The notes under the pieces: generated by a model
Databases searched by the model: none
What the model was told of the DNA's origin: nothing
The model's input: the letters and a program-made list of their open reading frames with translations, nothing else
Position numbers and translations under genes: made by a program
Shown here: piece by piece, positions 36,874 through 44,167 of the stretch
How positions within the stretch are numbered: position 1 is the stretch's first letter
Layout: every line of letters begins with the position of its first letter
DNA from: Gammaproteobacteria bacterium
Lineage (GTDB): Bacteria > Pseudomonadota > Gammaproteobacteria > UBA1113
Assembly (NCBI GenBank): GCA_021773305.1
Contig: JAJFKH010000008.1
Coordinates: 1 to 44,167, forward strand
Length of the DNA: 44,167 bases
Reading direction: 5' to 3'

Positions 36874-38247
36874 CTAAAAAGGGAACCCTTGGTTACCACC
36901 ATTGGGCATCATTTGTTTCATTTTCCGCATCATTTTACCCATGCCTCCTTTGGCCATTTTTTTCATCATTTTCTGCATTTGTGCAAATTGTTTCAGTAGC
37001 TGGTTGATTTCCGAGGTTTCGCTACCGGAGCCATTGGCAATACGCTTTTTACGTGAGGCTTTGATGATGTTTGGATGACGCCGTTCCTTGGGTGTCATGG
37101 AATTAATAATTGCTTCAAAGCGGTGAAAAAATTTATCATTTTTCAGTTGAGCTTTAACTTCTGGAGGTAGCTGACCCATGCCGGGTAATTTTTCCATGAG
37201 GCTCATCATGCCGCCCATTTTTTTCATTTGTTGCAGTTGATCAAGAAAATCTTCTAGATCAAAACTTTTGCCTTTTTTGATTTTTTTCGCGAGTTTTTCA
37301 GCTTTTTTTTGGTCAACTTTATGGTGGGCTTCTTCCACAAGGGATAAAATATCACCCATTCCTAAAATTCTTGATGCAACCCTGTCAGGATGGAATGCTT
37401 CGAATGCATCAATTTTTTCCCCGGTTCCCATAAATTTAATGGGTTTGCCAGTAATTTCGCGAATGGATAATGCGGCACCGCCTCTTGCATCACCGTCGGT
37501 CTTGGTTAAGACCACGCCAGTGAGAGGCAGTGCTTCATGGAAGGCTTTGGCTGTGTTTGCAGCATCTTGACCGGTCATACTGTCCACAACGAACAGGGTT
37601 TCTTGGGGGGTGATGGCTTGATGGATTTGTTTAATTTCTGTCATCATACCATCATCAATATGTAAACGACCGGCGGTATCAACAATTACCACATCGTGGA
37701 ATTTAATTTGTGCCATGGAAATAGCATTGTTGGCAATGTCCACAGGTCGTTGAGCGGTCGTGCTCGGGAAATAAGCAATGTCGTTTTGCTCTGCTAAGCG
37801 TGCTAGCTGCTCAATCGCTGCGGGGCGATAAATATCGGCACTGGTTACTAGTACGGATTTTTTATGCTTATTTTTAAGCCAGGTTGCGAGCTTCGCGACA
37901 GTGGTTGTTTTACCTGAACCTTGCAATCCTGCCATGAGGATAACCGTGGGGGGTTTACCATGAAAATCAATTTCTGCATTGGCATCGCCCATAAGATGAA
38001 CGAGTTCATCATTTACGATTTTAATTAATGCTTGGCCAGGTGTTAGGCTTTCAACAACTTTTTCGCCCTGGGCGGTTTCTTTGACATGCTCAATAAAGGT
38101 TTTGACCACGGGTAGGGCCACATCGGCATCCAGCAGTGCCATCCGTACTTCTCGGAGGCTATCTTCCATATTTTTTTCAGTGAGGCGTCCTTGCCCTCGC
38201 AAGGTTTTAATAGTGCGATTTAGGCGATCGCTAAGTGACTCAAACAT
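36874..38247 (-). CDS. ffh: signal recognition particle protein (SRP54 homologue)
   Basis: GTPase that, with 4.5S RNA, targets nascent inner-membrane proteins to FtsY. The 457 residues show the N domain, the G domain with GLQGSGKTTT (107-116), DTAGR and TKTDGDARGG, and a methionine-rich M domain with a Met/Lys-rich tail (MQKMMKKMAKGGMGKMMRKM). The 4.5S RNA gene is not in the window. It is divergent from the ypjD-like gene and followed without a gap by the kinase-fold gene. Confidence 0.98.
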   Translation of the reverse strand: MFESLSDRLNRTIKTLRGQGRLTEKNMEDSLREVRMALLDADVALPVVKTFIEHVKETAQGEKVVESLTPGQALIKIVNDELVHLMGDANAEIDFHGKPPTVILMAGLQGSGKTTTVAKLATWLKNKHKKSVLVTSADIYRPAAIEQLARLAEQNDIAYFPSTTAQRPVDIANNAISMAQIKFHDVVIVDTAGRLHIDDGMMTEIKQIHQAITPQETLFVVDSMTGQDAANTAKAFHEALPLTGVVLTKTDGDARGGAALSIREITGKPIKFMGTGEKIDAFEAFHPDRVASRILGMGDILSLVEEAHHKVDQKKAEKLAKKIKKGKSFDLEDFLDQLQQMKKMGGMMSLMEKLPGMGQLPPEVKAQLKNDKFFHRFEAIINSMTPKERRHPNIIKASRKKRIANGSGSETSEINQLLKQFAQMQKMMKKMAKGGMGKMMRKMKQMMPNGGNQGFPF

Positions 38248-38288
38248 GTACCCACCCCATTGTATAGCTGATTAATGTTAGTTCAACT

Positions 38289-38318
38289 ATTGTACCGGAA
38301 AAGTAAGGGACTGCACAA
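38289..38318 (-). promoter_or_regulatory. candidate promoter of ffh
   Basis: On the minus strand: TTGTGC, 18-base spacer, TACAAT, giving a leader of about 34 bases. Another pair, TTGAAC with 16 bases to a second TACAAT, lies closer to the ATG but would leave almost no leader; I prefer the upstream one. Confidence 0.35.
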
Positions 38319-38406
38319 GCGTGATCATATTATAGACAAGTAGAGTAATGGGTAAGGCTTCTCTCGGCTATGAGTTTGTGAGATGATTGAGGCTTGTTTA
38401 ATGTGA

Positions 38407-39237
38407 ATGATTTATCGTGTTATGCCACTTGTAACAATGACAGTGTTTGCCCTTCTATCTTACGCTCTGGCCGCTATGAGTGTGGGGGTGGTGATGGTTT
38501 CTGATAAGAAAAAAAACTACACATTTTCCTATGGAGCGACAGTTGCAGGATTAGCATTTCATGGTTATTTACTTTATCAGTGGATTGATAGAACAGGTAG
38601 TTATTTCCACAGTCAGGGTCAGAATTTATATTATTTTAACTTAATATCAATGATTTGCTGGTTAGCGGTGGGCGTTATTCTGTTAGTGTCTTTGCGTAAA
38701 CCAACCCAGAGTCTGTTATTGTTAAATCTTTCTCTCGCAGTTGTGTCGATTTTAGCGGTGGTATTTTTTCCGGGTGATTATAGGGTTTCTACGCAGATTG
38801 ATAGTAGTGCTTTGATTCATATTTTAGCTTCTATCGTGGTGACTAGCTTGTTTTGCATTGCAGCAGGTCAAGCCTTATTGCTATCTTTGCAGGATTATTT
38901 TTTGCGTTCAAATCGAAATGTTATGTTTTTACGTATTTTGCCACCCATTGAAACCATGGAAAATATTTTATTTCAGGTGATAGGGTTAGGGTTTATTTTA
39001 CTCAGCTTTGTGGTTGTGACCAGCTTGTTGCTTCTTTCTAATAGTTGGGGTGAAAGCGTCACTCATGGTATATTGATGGCATTGGTCGCGTGGATGACTT
39101 TTGCTGTGCTACTTTGGGGTCGGTATCGCCGGGGCTTTCGAGGGAAGACAGCTATTCGCTTGACCCTAATAGGGTTTGCATTATTGGGTTTGTCTTATTT
39201 TGGGCATTGGTTAATTTTCGGATGGTTTGTAGGGTAG
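38407..39237 (+). CDS. ypjD: YpjD/CcsA-family inner-membrane protein (cytochrome c assembly-like)
   Basis: Integral membrane protein of 276 residues with about eight transmembrane helices. It belongs to the CcmC/CcsA/HemX-like superfamily; the C-terminal WMTFAVLLWGRYRRGFRGK and IRLTLIGFALLGLSYFGHW are typical of proteobacterial YpjD. Histidines at HGYLLYQW, HILASIV and HGILMALV could contact haem, but the function of YpjD is not settled. It lies between divergent ffh and corB, the usual gammaproteobacterial order. No strong ribosome binding sequence is close to the ATG at 38407; the second Met (38422) is an alternative. Confidence 0.88.
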   Translation: MIYRVMPLVTMTVFALLSYALAAMSVGVVMVSDKKKNYTFSYGATVAGLAFHGYLLYQWIDRTGSYFHSQGQNLYYFNLISMICWLAVGVILLVSLRKPTQSLLLLNLSLAVVSILAVVFFPGDYRVSTQIDSSALIHILASIVVTSLFCIAAGQALLLSLQDYFLRSNRNVMFLRILPPIETMENILFQVIGLGFILLSFVVVTSLLLLSNSWGESVTHGILMALVAWMTFAVLLWGRYRRGFRGKTAIRLTLIGFALLGLSYFGHWLIFGWFVG

Positions 39238-39244
39238 GAAAGCC

Positions 39245-40531
39245 TTGACTCATACATCATTAGTCACTTTAGTCAGTTTGTTAGTATTTTTAATCCTGTT
39301 ATCGGGTTTCTTTTCTGGATCAGAAACGGGAATGATGTCAGTGAACCGCTATCGCTTGCGGCATTTAGCTCGTGAAAAAAATAGTGGAGCGATGCGGGTA
39401 AGCGCATTATTAAAGCGGATCGATCGATTGCTCGGTGTTATTTTAATAGGCAACACTTTTGCTAATATTTTTGCATCAGCCATTGCAACAGTTATCGCTA
39501 TACGCCTGTATGGTGACATTGGGGTGGCTTATGCAACCGCTATTTTGACACTGATTATTTTAATTTTTGCAGAAATTACACCGAAGACTTTGGCAGCATT
39601 ATATCCCCAAAAAGTGTCTTTTTTAGTTTCTGGGCCGCTGAAGGTTTTGCTAACAGTGCTTTATCCGGTGGTTTATGTTGCTAATACGATGGCAAATAGT
39701 ATTTTGCGGATGTTTGGTATTAAGCTACAAAAAGAAGGTTCTGACCATTTTAGTAGCGAAGAATTGCGGACGGTTTTATCTGAGTCAACCAGCCGAATTT
39801 CTGCGCAACATCAGGATATGTTGTTGCGTATTTTAGATTTAGAAGAGATGACGGTGGATGATGTGATGATCCCCCGTAGTGAAATTATTGGTATTGATTT
39901 GGAAGATGATTGGAATGAAATTTTAGGGTTGATTGTCAATTGTCCTCATACGCGTTTACCCGTCTATCAAGATGGCATTGACAATGTTCAAGGCATTATT
40001 AATTCAAAAGATTTGCTTAAGTTAACCGGCCAAAGCCGCTTAGATAGAGATTCCTTGGCAGAGTTGGTTAAAGAAGCGTATTTTATTCCTAAAGGTGCAT
40101 CACTAAGTACTCAAATGATGAATTTTCGTCAGGAGCGCCACCATGTGGCTCTGGTAGTGGATGAGTATGGCGACATTCAAGGTTTAGTCACAGTAGAAGA
40201 TATTGTTGAGGAAATTGTCGGTGAGCTTTCAGCAGAAACGCCTTCGGTAAGTAAGCTTGTCACAAGCCAAGCAGATGGCAGCTATTTGGCTGATGGGAGT
40301 GTCAATATTCGAGAGTTAAATCGTTTAATGTCCTGGGAATTGCCTGTGGATGGGCCTAAAACGTTAAGCGGTGTGATTGTCGAATATCTAGAATCGATCC
40401 CTGAGCCAGGAACCTGCGTAAAGCTAAATGGTTACCCGGTGGAAGTGGTGGACGTCTATGCCAATATGGTAAAAACTGCACTTATTTTTCCTCGGCAAAA
40501 AGAAGAAACCTCAGGAGAGTCTTCTGTTTAA
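39245..40531 (+). CDS. corB: CNNM/CBS-domain transporter-like protein (CorB family)
   Basis: Membrane protein of 428 residues linked to magnesium or cobalt transport in the family. It has a DUF21/CNNM domain with about four helices (LVFLILLSGFFSGSETGMMSVNRYRLRHLA and AEITPKTLAALYPQKV), two cytoplasmic CBS domains (MTVDDVMIPRSEIIGID; HHVALVVDEYGDIQGLVTVEDIVEEIVGE) and a C-terminal CorC/HlyC domain (DGSYLADGSVNIRELN). I use TTG 39245 with AGGAA just upstream; the next ATG would cut off TM1. It follows ypjD by seven bases in one transcript. Whether it transports ions or regulates a transporter is unclear. Confidence 0.9.
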   Translation: MTHTSLVTLVSLLVFLILLSGFFSGSETGMMSVNRYRLRHLAREKNSGAMRVSALLKRIDRLLGVILIGNTFANIFASAIATVIAIRLYGDIGVAYATAILTLIILIFAEITPKTLAALYPQKVSFLVSGPLKVLLTVLYPVVYVANTMANSILRMFGIKLQKEGSDHFSSEELRTVLSESTSRISAQHQDMLLRILDLEEMTVDDVMIPRSEIIGIDLEDDWNEILGLIVNCPHTRLPVYQDGIDNVQGIINSKDLLKLTGQSRLDRDSLAELVKEAYFIPKGASLSTQMMNFRQERHHVALVVDEYGDIQGLVTVEDIVEEIVGELSAETPSVSKLVTSQADGSYLADGSVNIRELNRLMSWELPVDGPKTLSGVIVEYLESIPEPGTCVKLNGYPVEVVDVYANMVKTALIFPRQKEETSGESSV

Positions 40532-40544
40532 ATAGCGGTTTGTC

Positions 40545-40919
40545 TTAGGTTTCTAAAATGATTACTGCTACTACATGACGATTTTCTGCCGTGAGCACGC
40601 TATAGGTGCGGCATAGCGCACTGTTGTTCATGACTTCTACTGGGATTTGGTTTTGTGCAAAATAGCCGATAATTTCTTTTGGAGGAAAGCGGAGTGTCTT
40701 GCCACTGCCTAGTAACAGAACATTTGGCTCTAACGCGAGAATAGGTTCAATGTCTGCGGGTTTGAGTGCTTGAATGGTACTAACCGGCCAGGGGTGGATG
40801 ATTTGCTTCGGTGAGACGATTAAGCTATCGTGATAAGTTGTGTCATTGATGGTAACAGAATCGTTATCGTAGGCTTTGATTTGGTATACGGCTGTATTAT
40901 CATCGAGGCTTAGTCGCAT
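40545..40919 (-). CDS. Mth938-domain (DUF498/NDUFAF3-like) protein
   Basis: A 124-residue soluble protein of the Mth938 family, whose mitochondrial relative NDUFAF3 helps assemble complex I; the bacterial role is not known. Characteristic are SLIVSPKQIIHPWPV, EPNVLLLGSGKTLRFPP, VEVMNNSALCRTYSVLTAENRHVV. I chose ATG 40919 because AGGAG lies six bases upstream; an ATG at 40946 would add nine residues and extend into the gap. It is divergent from the aminotransferase gene, 64 bases apart. Confidence 0.88.
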   Translation of the reverse strand: MRLSLDDNTAVYQIKAYDNDSVTINDTTYHDSLIVSPKQIIHPWPVSTIQALKPADIEPILALEPNVLLLGSGKTLRFPPKEIIGYFAQNQIPVEVMNNSALCRTYSVLTAENRHVVAVIILET

Positions 40920-40983
40920 GTTACACTCCTGGGATTCTAGGATCACCCTAGATGCGCCGAGTATACCACCAGAGGATAAGAGA

Positions 40984-42204
40984 ATGGAAGGTTTTGAACG
41001 TAGCCAGCACTTACCCCCTTATGTATTTAGTTTAACCCAAAAATTTAAAGAAGTTGCTCAGGCAAAAGGTATTCATATTATTGATTTTTCTATGGGCAAC
41101 CCTGATCAATCCACACCAATGCCTATTGTAGAAAGCCTCAGAGCTGCGGCTTTAATCGAGCAAAACCATCGATATTCTTCTTCTGGAGGCATAAAGCCGT
41201 TAAGAGAAGCAATTTGTCGTTGGTATCAGCGACGTTTTAATGTGTCTCTCGATCCCCAGGACAATACGGTTGTCACATTGGGATCTAAAGAAGGGTTAGC
41301 GCATTTAATGCTGGCTGTGGCGAATGAGAATAATGTGGCACTGATCCCCACCCCCCATTATCCTATTCATCATTATGGTTTTGTGTTAGCTGGCGCAAAA
41401 TTAATACAGATCCCCCTTGGTGATGATCAACCAGAAAATTTTGCCCAACGATTTTGTCAGCGCATTATTGAAGGTCTTGAGCAGACCGTTAAGGGGCGTG
41501 CATTTATTGTATTAAATTTTCCTGCAAACCCTAGCGGCCACTGTGTAGAATTGAGCTTTTTTGAAGAGATAGTTGCTATTGCTAAACGTTATCAGGCTAC
41601 CATTATCCATGATTTTGCTTACGCTGAGCTGGGTTTTGATGGCTATCAACCATCGTCCATTTTACAGGTGCCTGGGGCTATGGATGTTGCCGTGGAAAGT
41701 TATTCTTTATCTAAAAGTTACAATATGCCAGGATGGCGAGTAGGATTTCTTTCAGGCAATGCAACCCTTGTCAGTGCACTGCGACATATTAAAACCTATT
41801 TAGATTATGGCATATTTGCTCCAGTGGAAATTGCTGCGGTAACCGCTCTTGATCAGGGGGATGAATTTTTGGTACCTATTCGAGAAAAGTACCAACAGCG
41901 CAGAGATGCACTGTGTCAGATGCTTAATGGGTTAGGATGGCAGGTGACGCCCCCTCGGGCGACGATGTTTTTATGGGCAAAAATCCCTTCTGCCTATCGA
42001 GCTATGGGTTCGGTAGAATTTACTCGCTATTTGATTGATAACAGTGGCGTGACTGTTTCACCGGGTATCGGTTTTGGGGAAACAGCGGATGATTATGTTC
42101 GTTTTGCCTTTATTGCAGATGAAAGCAAAATTTCCCAAGCAGGTGAAAGTCTTAAAGCTATGTTTGCGAAAGACGGTGTGACATTTGAGGATTTAGCAAG
42201 TTAA
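40984..42204 (+). CDS. alaC: class I aminotransferase, AlaC-like
   Basis: PLP-dependent aminotransferase of 406 residues; closest in style to glutamate-pyruvate aminotransferase AlaC (YfdZ). It has HRYSSSGGIKPLREAICRWY, NFPANPSGHCVELSFFEEI, HDFAYAELGFDGYQP and the PLP lysine Lys244 in SLSKSYNMPGWRVGF. ATG 40984 is supported by a nearby GAGG; an in-frame ATG at 40876 would overlap the divergent neighbour. recJ begins right after its TAA (42202-42204). Substrate preference is inferred from overall resemblance only. Confidence 0.88.
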   Translation: MEGFERSQHLPPYVFSLTQKFKEVAQAKGIHIIDFSMGNPDQSTPMPIVESLRAAALIEQNHRYSSSGGIKPLREAICRWYQRRFNVSLDPQDNTVVTLGSKEGLAHLMLAVANENNVALIPTPHYPIHHYGFVLAGAKLIQIPLGDDQPENFAQRFCQRIIEGLEQTVKGRAFIVLNFPANPSGHCVELSFFEEIVAIAKRYQATIIHDFAYAELGFDGYQPSSILQVPGAMDVAVESYSLSKSYNMPGWRVGFLSGNATLVSALRHIKTYLDYGIFAPVEIAAVTALDQGDEFLVPIREKYQQRRDALCQMLNGLGWQVTPPRATMFLWAKIPSAYRAMGSVEFTRYLIDNSGVTVSPGIGFGETADDYVRFAFIADESKISQAGESLKAMFAKDGVTFEDLAS

Positions 42205-43965
42205 ATGGAATTGATTAGCAAAGCCAAAAAGAAAATTGTTTGCCGAGAACAGCGCTTAAAAGATGAGACTCACTTGGCAGAACTTCACCCAGTGCTGCAA
42301 CGGATTTTCTCAAGCCGAGGTGTTGATGCGCCAACGCAGTTAGAGCGTACATTACAGCACTTACTGCCTTTTAATGATCTAAAAAACATTAAGACTGCTG
42401 TAGACTTGTTATATGACACGATCAAAGAACAAAAATCCATTGTTATTATTGGAGATTTTGATGCGGATGGTGCAACCAGTACTGCTGTGGCAATGAGTGC
42501 ATTGCAGCAAATGGGTGCAAAAAATGTAGATTTTTTAGTTCCAAATCGTTTTTCATTTGGTTATGGATTGAGTCCAGAAATTGTAGAAGTTGCGAGCCAA
42601 TCGTCTCCAGATTTAATCATTACGGTGGATAATGGGATTTCCAGCTGCGAGGGTGTTGCAAAGGCAAATGAGAAAAATATCAAAGTCCTTATTACCGATC
42701 ATCATTTGCCAGGGGATGTTTTGCCAGATGCTGCGGCGATTGTAAACCCTAACCAAGTAGGGGATGATTTTCCCAGTAAAAACTTAGCGGGTGTTGGTGT
42801 AATTTTCTATGTGATGCTCGCCCTACGAAGTTATTTACGAGAAAAAAATTGGTTTGCAGAACAAAAAATACCCGAACCGAATATGGCAACGTTATTGGAC
42901 TTGGTGGCGTTAGGCACAGTTGCTGATGTGGTGCCATTGGACAGTAATAATCGAATTTTGGTTCACCAAGGTTTATTGCGGATCCGTAAGGGCCTTGCTC
43001 GTCCAGGGATTAAAGCATTACTCCAAGTGGGTAAGCGAGATGAAAAACATATTGTTGCCAGTGACATGGGTTTTGCGCTAGGGCCAAGATTAAATGCTGC
43101 GGGGCGGCTTGATGACATGTCTGTGGGGATCCATTGTTTACTGAGTAAAAGTGTGAGTCAGGGGGTATCCTTGGCAAAACGTTTAGATACGTTGAATGCC
43201 GAGCGTAAACTTATAGAAAATACGATGCAGCAACAAGCTTTCCAAGCGATTCGACAATTGAATTTATCCTCAGATATCGATAATTTGCCATTGGGGATCT
43301 GCCTTTATGATGAAAGCTGGCATCAGGGGGTGATAGGAATTGTGGCGGGAAGGCTAAAAGAGAGCGTGTACCGTCCAGTGATTGCTTTTGCCAAAGCATC
43401 GGATAATGAATTGAAAGGATCCGCTCGTTCAATTCCTGGATTGCATATTCGAGACGTGTTAGACAGCATTGCGAGAAAACATCCAGGACTCATCATTAAA
43501 TTTGGTGGTCATGCCATGGCCGCAGGATTGAGCTTGACGCCAGATAATTATGAAGCTTTTTCGAAGGCTTATGTGGAGGAGTTGAGCCACTGGATTTCTC
43601 CAGAAGATTTACAAAGTATGATTTATACAGATGGTCAGTTACAGGTTGCTGATTTAACTGCACCATTTGCAAAATTATTGCGTGGTGCGGGGCCATGGGG
43701 GCAAGCTTTTCCAGAGCCTTTGTTCGATGGGGAGTTTACTTTGGTGCAGCAGCGGCTTGTGGGTGGACGTCACTTGAAAATGGTTTTGGGCGTCGAAGGT
43801 TCAGAACGCTATTTTGATGCCATTGCGTTTGGTGTGGATTTAAACCAGTGGCCTAATTTTCGCTGTCAAACAATACGAGCTGTGTATCGATTAGATATTA
43901 ATTTATATCAGAATCAGCAAAGTTTGCAGCTTATGATTGAATATTTTGAAGAGGTTTTATCGTAA
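42205..43965 (+). CDS. recJ: single-stranded-DNA-specific exonuclease RecJ
   Basis: 5'-3' exonuclease for recombination and mismatch repair. The 586 residues contain the DHH-family motifs IIGDFDADGAT (81-91), VDNGISS (141-147), ITDHHLPG (163-170, the DHH triad) and ALGTVADVVPL, then the DHHA1 part with GFALGPRLNAAGRLDD and FGGHAMAAGLSL, and the C-terminal OB-like domain. It follows alaC with no gap. In many gammaproteobacteria prfB follows recJ; here the next 200 bases hold a palindrome instead. Confidence 0.97.
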   Translation: MELISKAKKKIVCREQRLKDETHLAELHPVLQRIFSSRGVDAPTQLERTLQHLLPFNDLKNIKTAVDLLYDTIKEQKSIVIIGDFDADGATSTAVAMSALQQMGAKNVDFLVPNRFSFGYGLSPEIVEVASQSSPDLIITVDNGISSCEGVAKANEKNIKVLITDHHLPGDVLPDAAAIVNPNQVGDDFPSKNLAGVGVIFYVMLALRSYLREKNWFAEQKIPEPNMATLLDLVALGTVADVVPLDSNNRILVHQGLLRIRKGLARPGIKALLQVGKRDEKHIVASDMGFALGPRLNAAGRLDDMSVGIHCLLSKSVSQGVSLAKRLDTLNAERKLIENTMQQQAFQAIRQLNLSSDIDNLPLGICLYDESWHQGVIGIVAGRLKESVYRPVIAFAKASDNELKGSARSIPGLHIRDVLDSIARKHPGLIIKFGGHAMAAGLSLTPDNYEAFSKAYVEELSHWISPEDLQSMIYTDGQLQVADLTAPFAKLLRGAGPWGQAFPEPLFDGEFTLVQQRLVGGRHLKMVLGVEGSERYFDAIAFGVDLNQWPNFRCQTIRAVYRLDINLYQNQQSLQLMIEYFEEVLS

Positions 43966-43966
43966 T

Positions 43967-44128
43967 TTATTTTAAATACACCCAAAGCGAATCATATTTT
44001 CCTTGTTGAACTTCCATTAAATCATTATCTTTTAACGTTTTGGCAACAAAAAAAGACCTCGAAATAGAATGACTATTCCTCGTTTTTTTTATTGCCAAAA
44101 CGTTAAAATCTAACGGCTTACTGAAACC
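43967..44128 (-). other. open frame through the right-edge palindrome
   Basis: On the minus strand a 53-codon frame ends at 43967-43969 with protein-like composition in its last half (LKDNDLMEVQQGKYDSLWVYLK). It has no good start; going upstream, a TGA at 44129-44131 separates it from an ATG at 44167, in the same frame. This may be a decayed gene, or coding potential produced by an inserted palindromic element. It is not a confident gene. Confidence 0.2.
44030..44108. repeat. 79-bp imperfect palindrome with perfect 17-bp arms
   Basis: TTTTAACGTTTTGGCAA (44030-44046) and its exact reverse complement (44092-44108) flank a 45-base centre that itself contains opposed A7 and T8 runs and a small inner hairpin (AATAG with CTATT). 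The structure starts 64 bases after the recJ stop. On the plus strand the inner hairpin followed by T8 could terminate recJ transcription. The long outer arms exceed what a terminator needs and suggest a dispersed palindromic element. Confidence 0.8.
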
Positions 44129-44167
44129 TCAATGCTCTCTCTTATAATGATTGAAATCCACCTTCAT

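Noticed and set aside
40876-40983. Extended N-terminus of the alaC-like gene
   Set aside because: It would overlap the divergent Mth938-family gene, and ATG 40984 has a proper ribosome binding sequence and fits the family.
44129-44131. In-frame TGA as a selenocysteine codon
   Set aside because: No selenoprotein-like context or convincing downstream element specific to it, and the frame itself is doubtful.

Overview
The window looks like a chromosomal segment of a gammaproteobacterium, probably a host-associated relative of Legionella or Coxiella (order Legionellales). This is inferred from proteobacterial housekeeping genes (rpsP-rimM-trmD-rplS, ffh beside a ypjD-like gene and a corB-like gene, dapD-dapE, guaB-guaA, long single-chain purL, glnD) interspersed with ankyrin-repeat and acidic orphan proteins of the kind seen in intracellular bacteria. 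Base composition looks moderately AT-rich. I see no tRNA, rRNA, CRISPR array or complete insertion sequence.

Layout. Left edge (1-716): an unidentified minus-strand start and a small orphan gene. 696-3756 (minus): dapD-dapE-ddl, an operon for diaminopimelate and D-Ala-D-Ala, with a good promoter before dapD. 3851-8122 (minus): an RND efflux pump (adaptor then permease) with its own promoter. 8171-13087 (minus): xseA-glnD-ansA, overlapping or tightly spaced. 13247-17409 (plus): an orphan gene, then guaB-guaA-tadA behind a textbook promoter. 17535-19619 (plus): a long ankyrin-repeat gene with its own promoter and terminator, broken by a frameshift. 19608-22267: an orphan gene, a CinA-type gene with an eroded C-terminal domain, and a hipBA locus in which hipB looks intact while hipA is frameshifted, internally deleted and changed at its catalytic aspartate. 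22333-26711: purL and a convergent acidic orphan gene. 26934-30680 (plus): four tightly coupled sugar-nucleotide genes in the order wlbA-wlbB-wlbC-wlbD, expected to make a UDP-diacetamido-uronic acid for surface polysaccharide; the first enzyme (UDP-GlcNAc 6-dehydrogenase) is not here. 30891-32606 (plus): a 571-residue protein built from two copies of a roughly 260-residue unit (ankyrin-like part plus an unrecognised helical module with a GYRETNDTE motif), preceded by a seven-fold Glu-Ile-Pro repeat. 32755-36087 (minus): rpsP-rimM-trmD-rplS continuing into ogt and a DMT transporter. 36205-38247 (minus): ffh and a small kinase-fold gene. 38407-43965 (plus, one gene minus): ypjD-like, corB-like, an Mth938-family gene, an alaC-like aminotransferase and recJ. 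The right edge holds a long palindrome.

The housekeeping parts are ordinary. The accessory interest lies in the duplicated-module protein, the broken ankyrin gene with a fresh 102-bp internal duplication, the decaying hipA beside a preserved hipB, the eroded CinA domain, the sugar cassette, and two strong intergenic inverted repeats (32699-32743 and 44030-44108). No stretch longer than about 230 bases lacks a gene.
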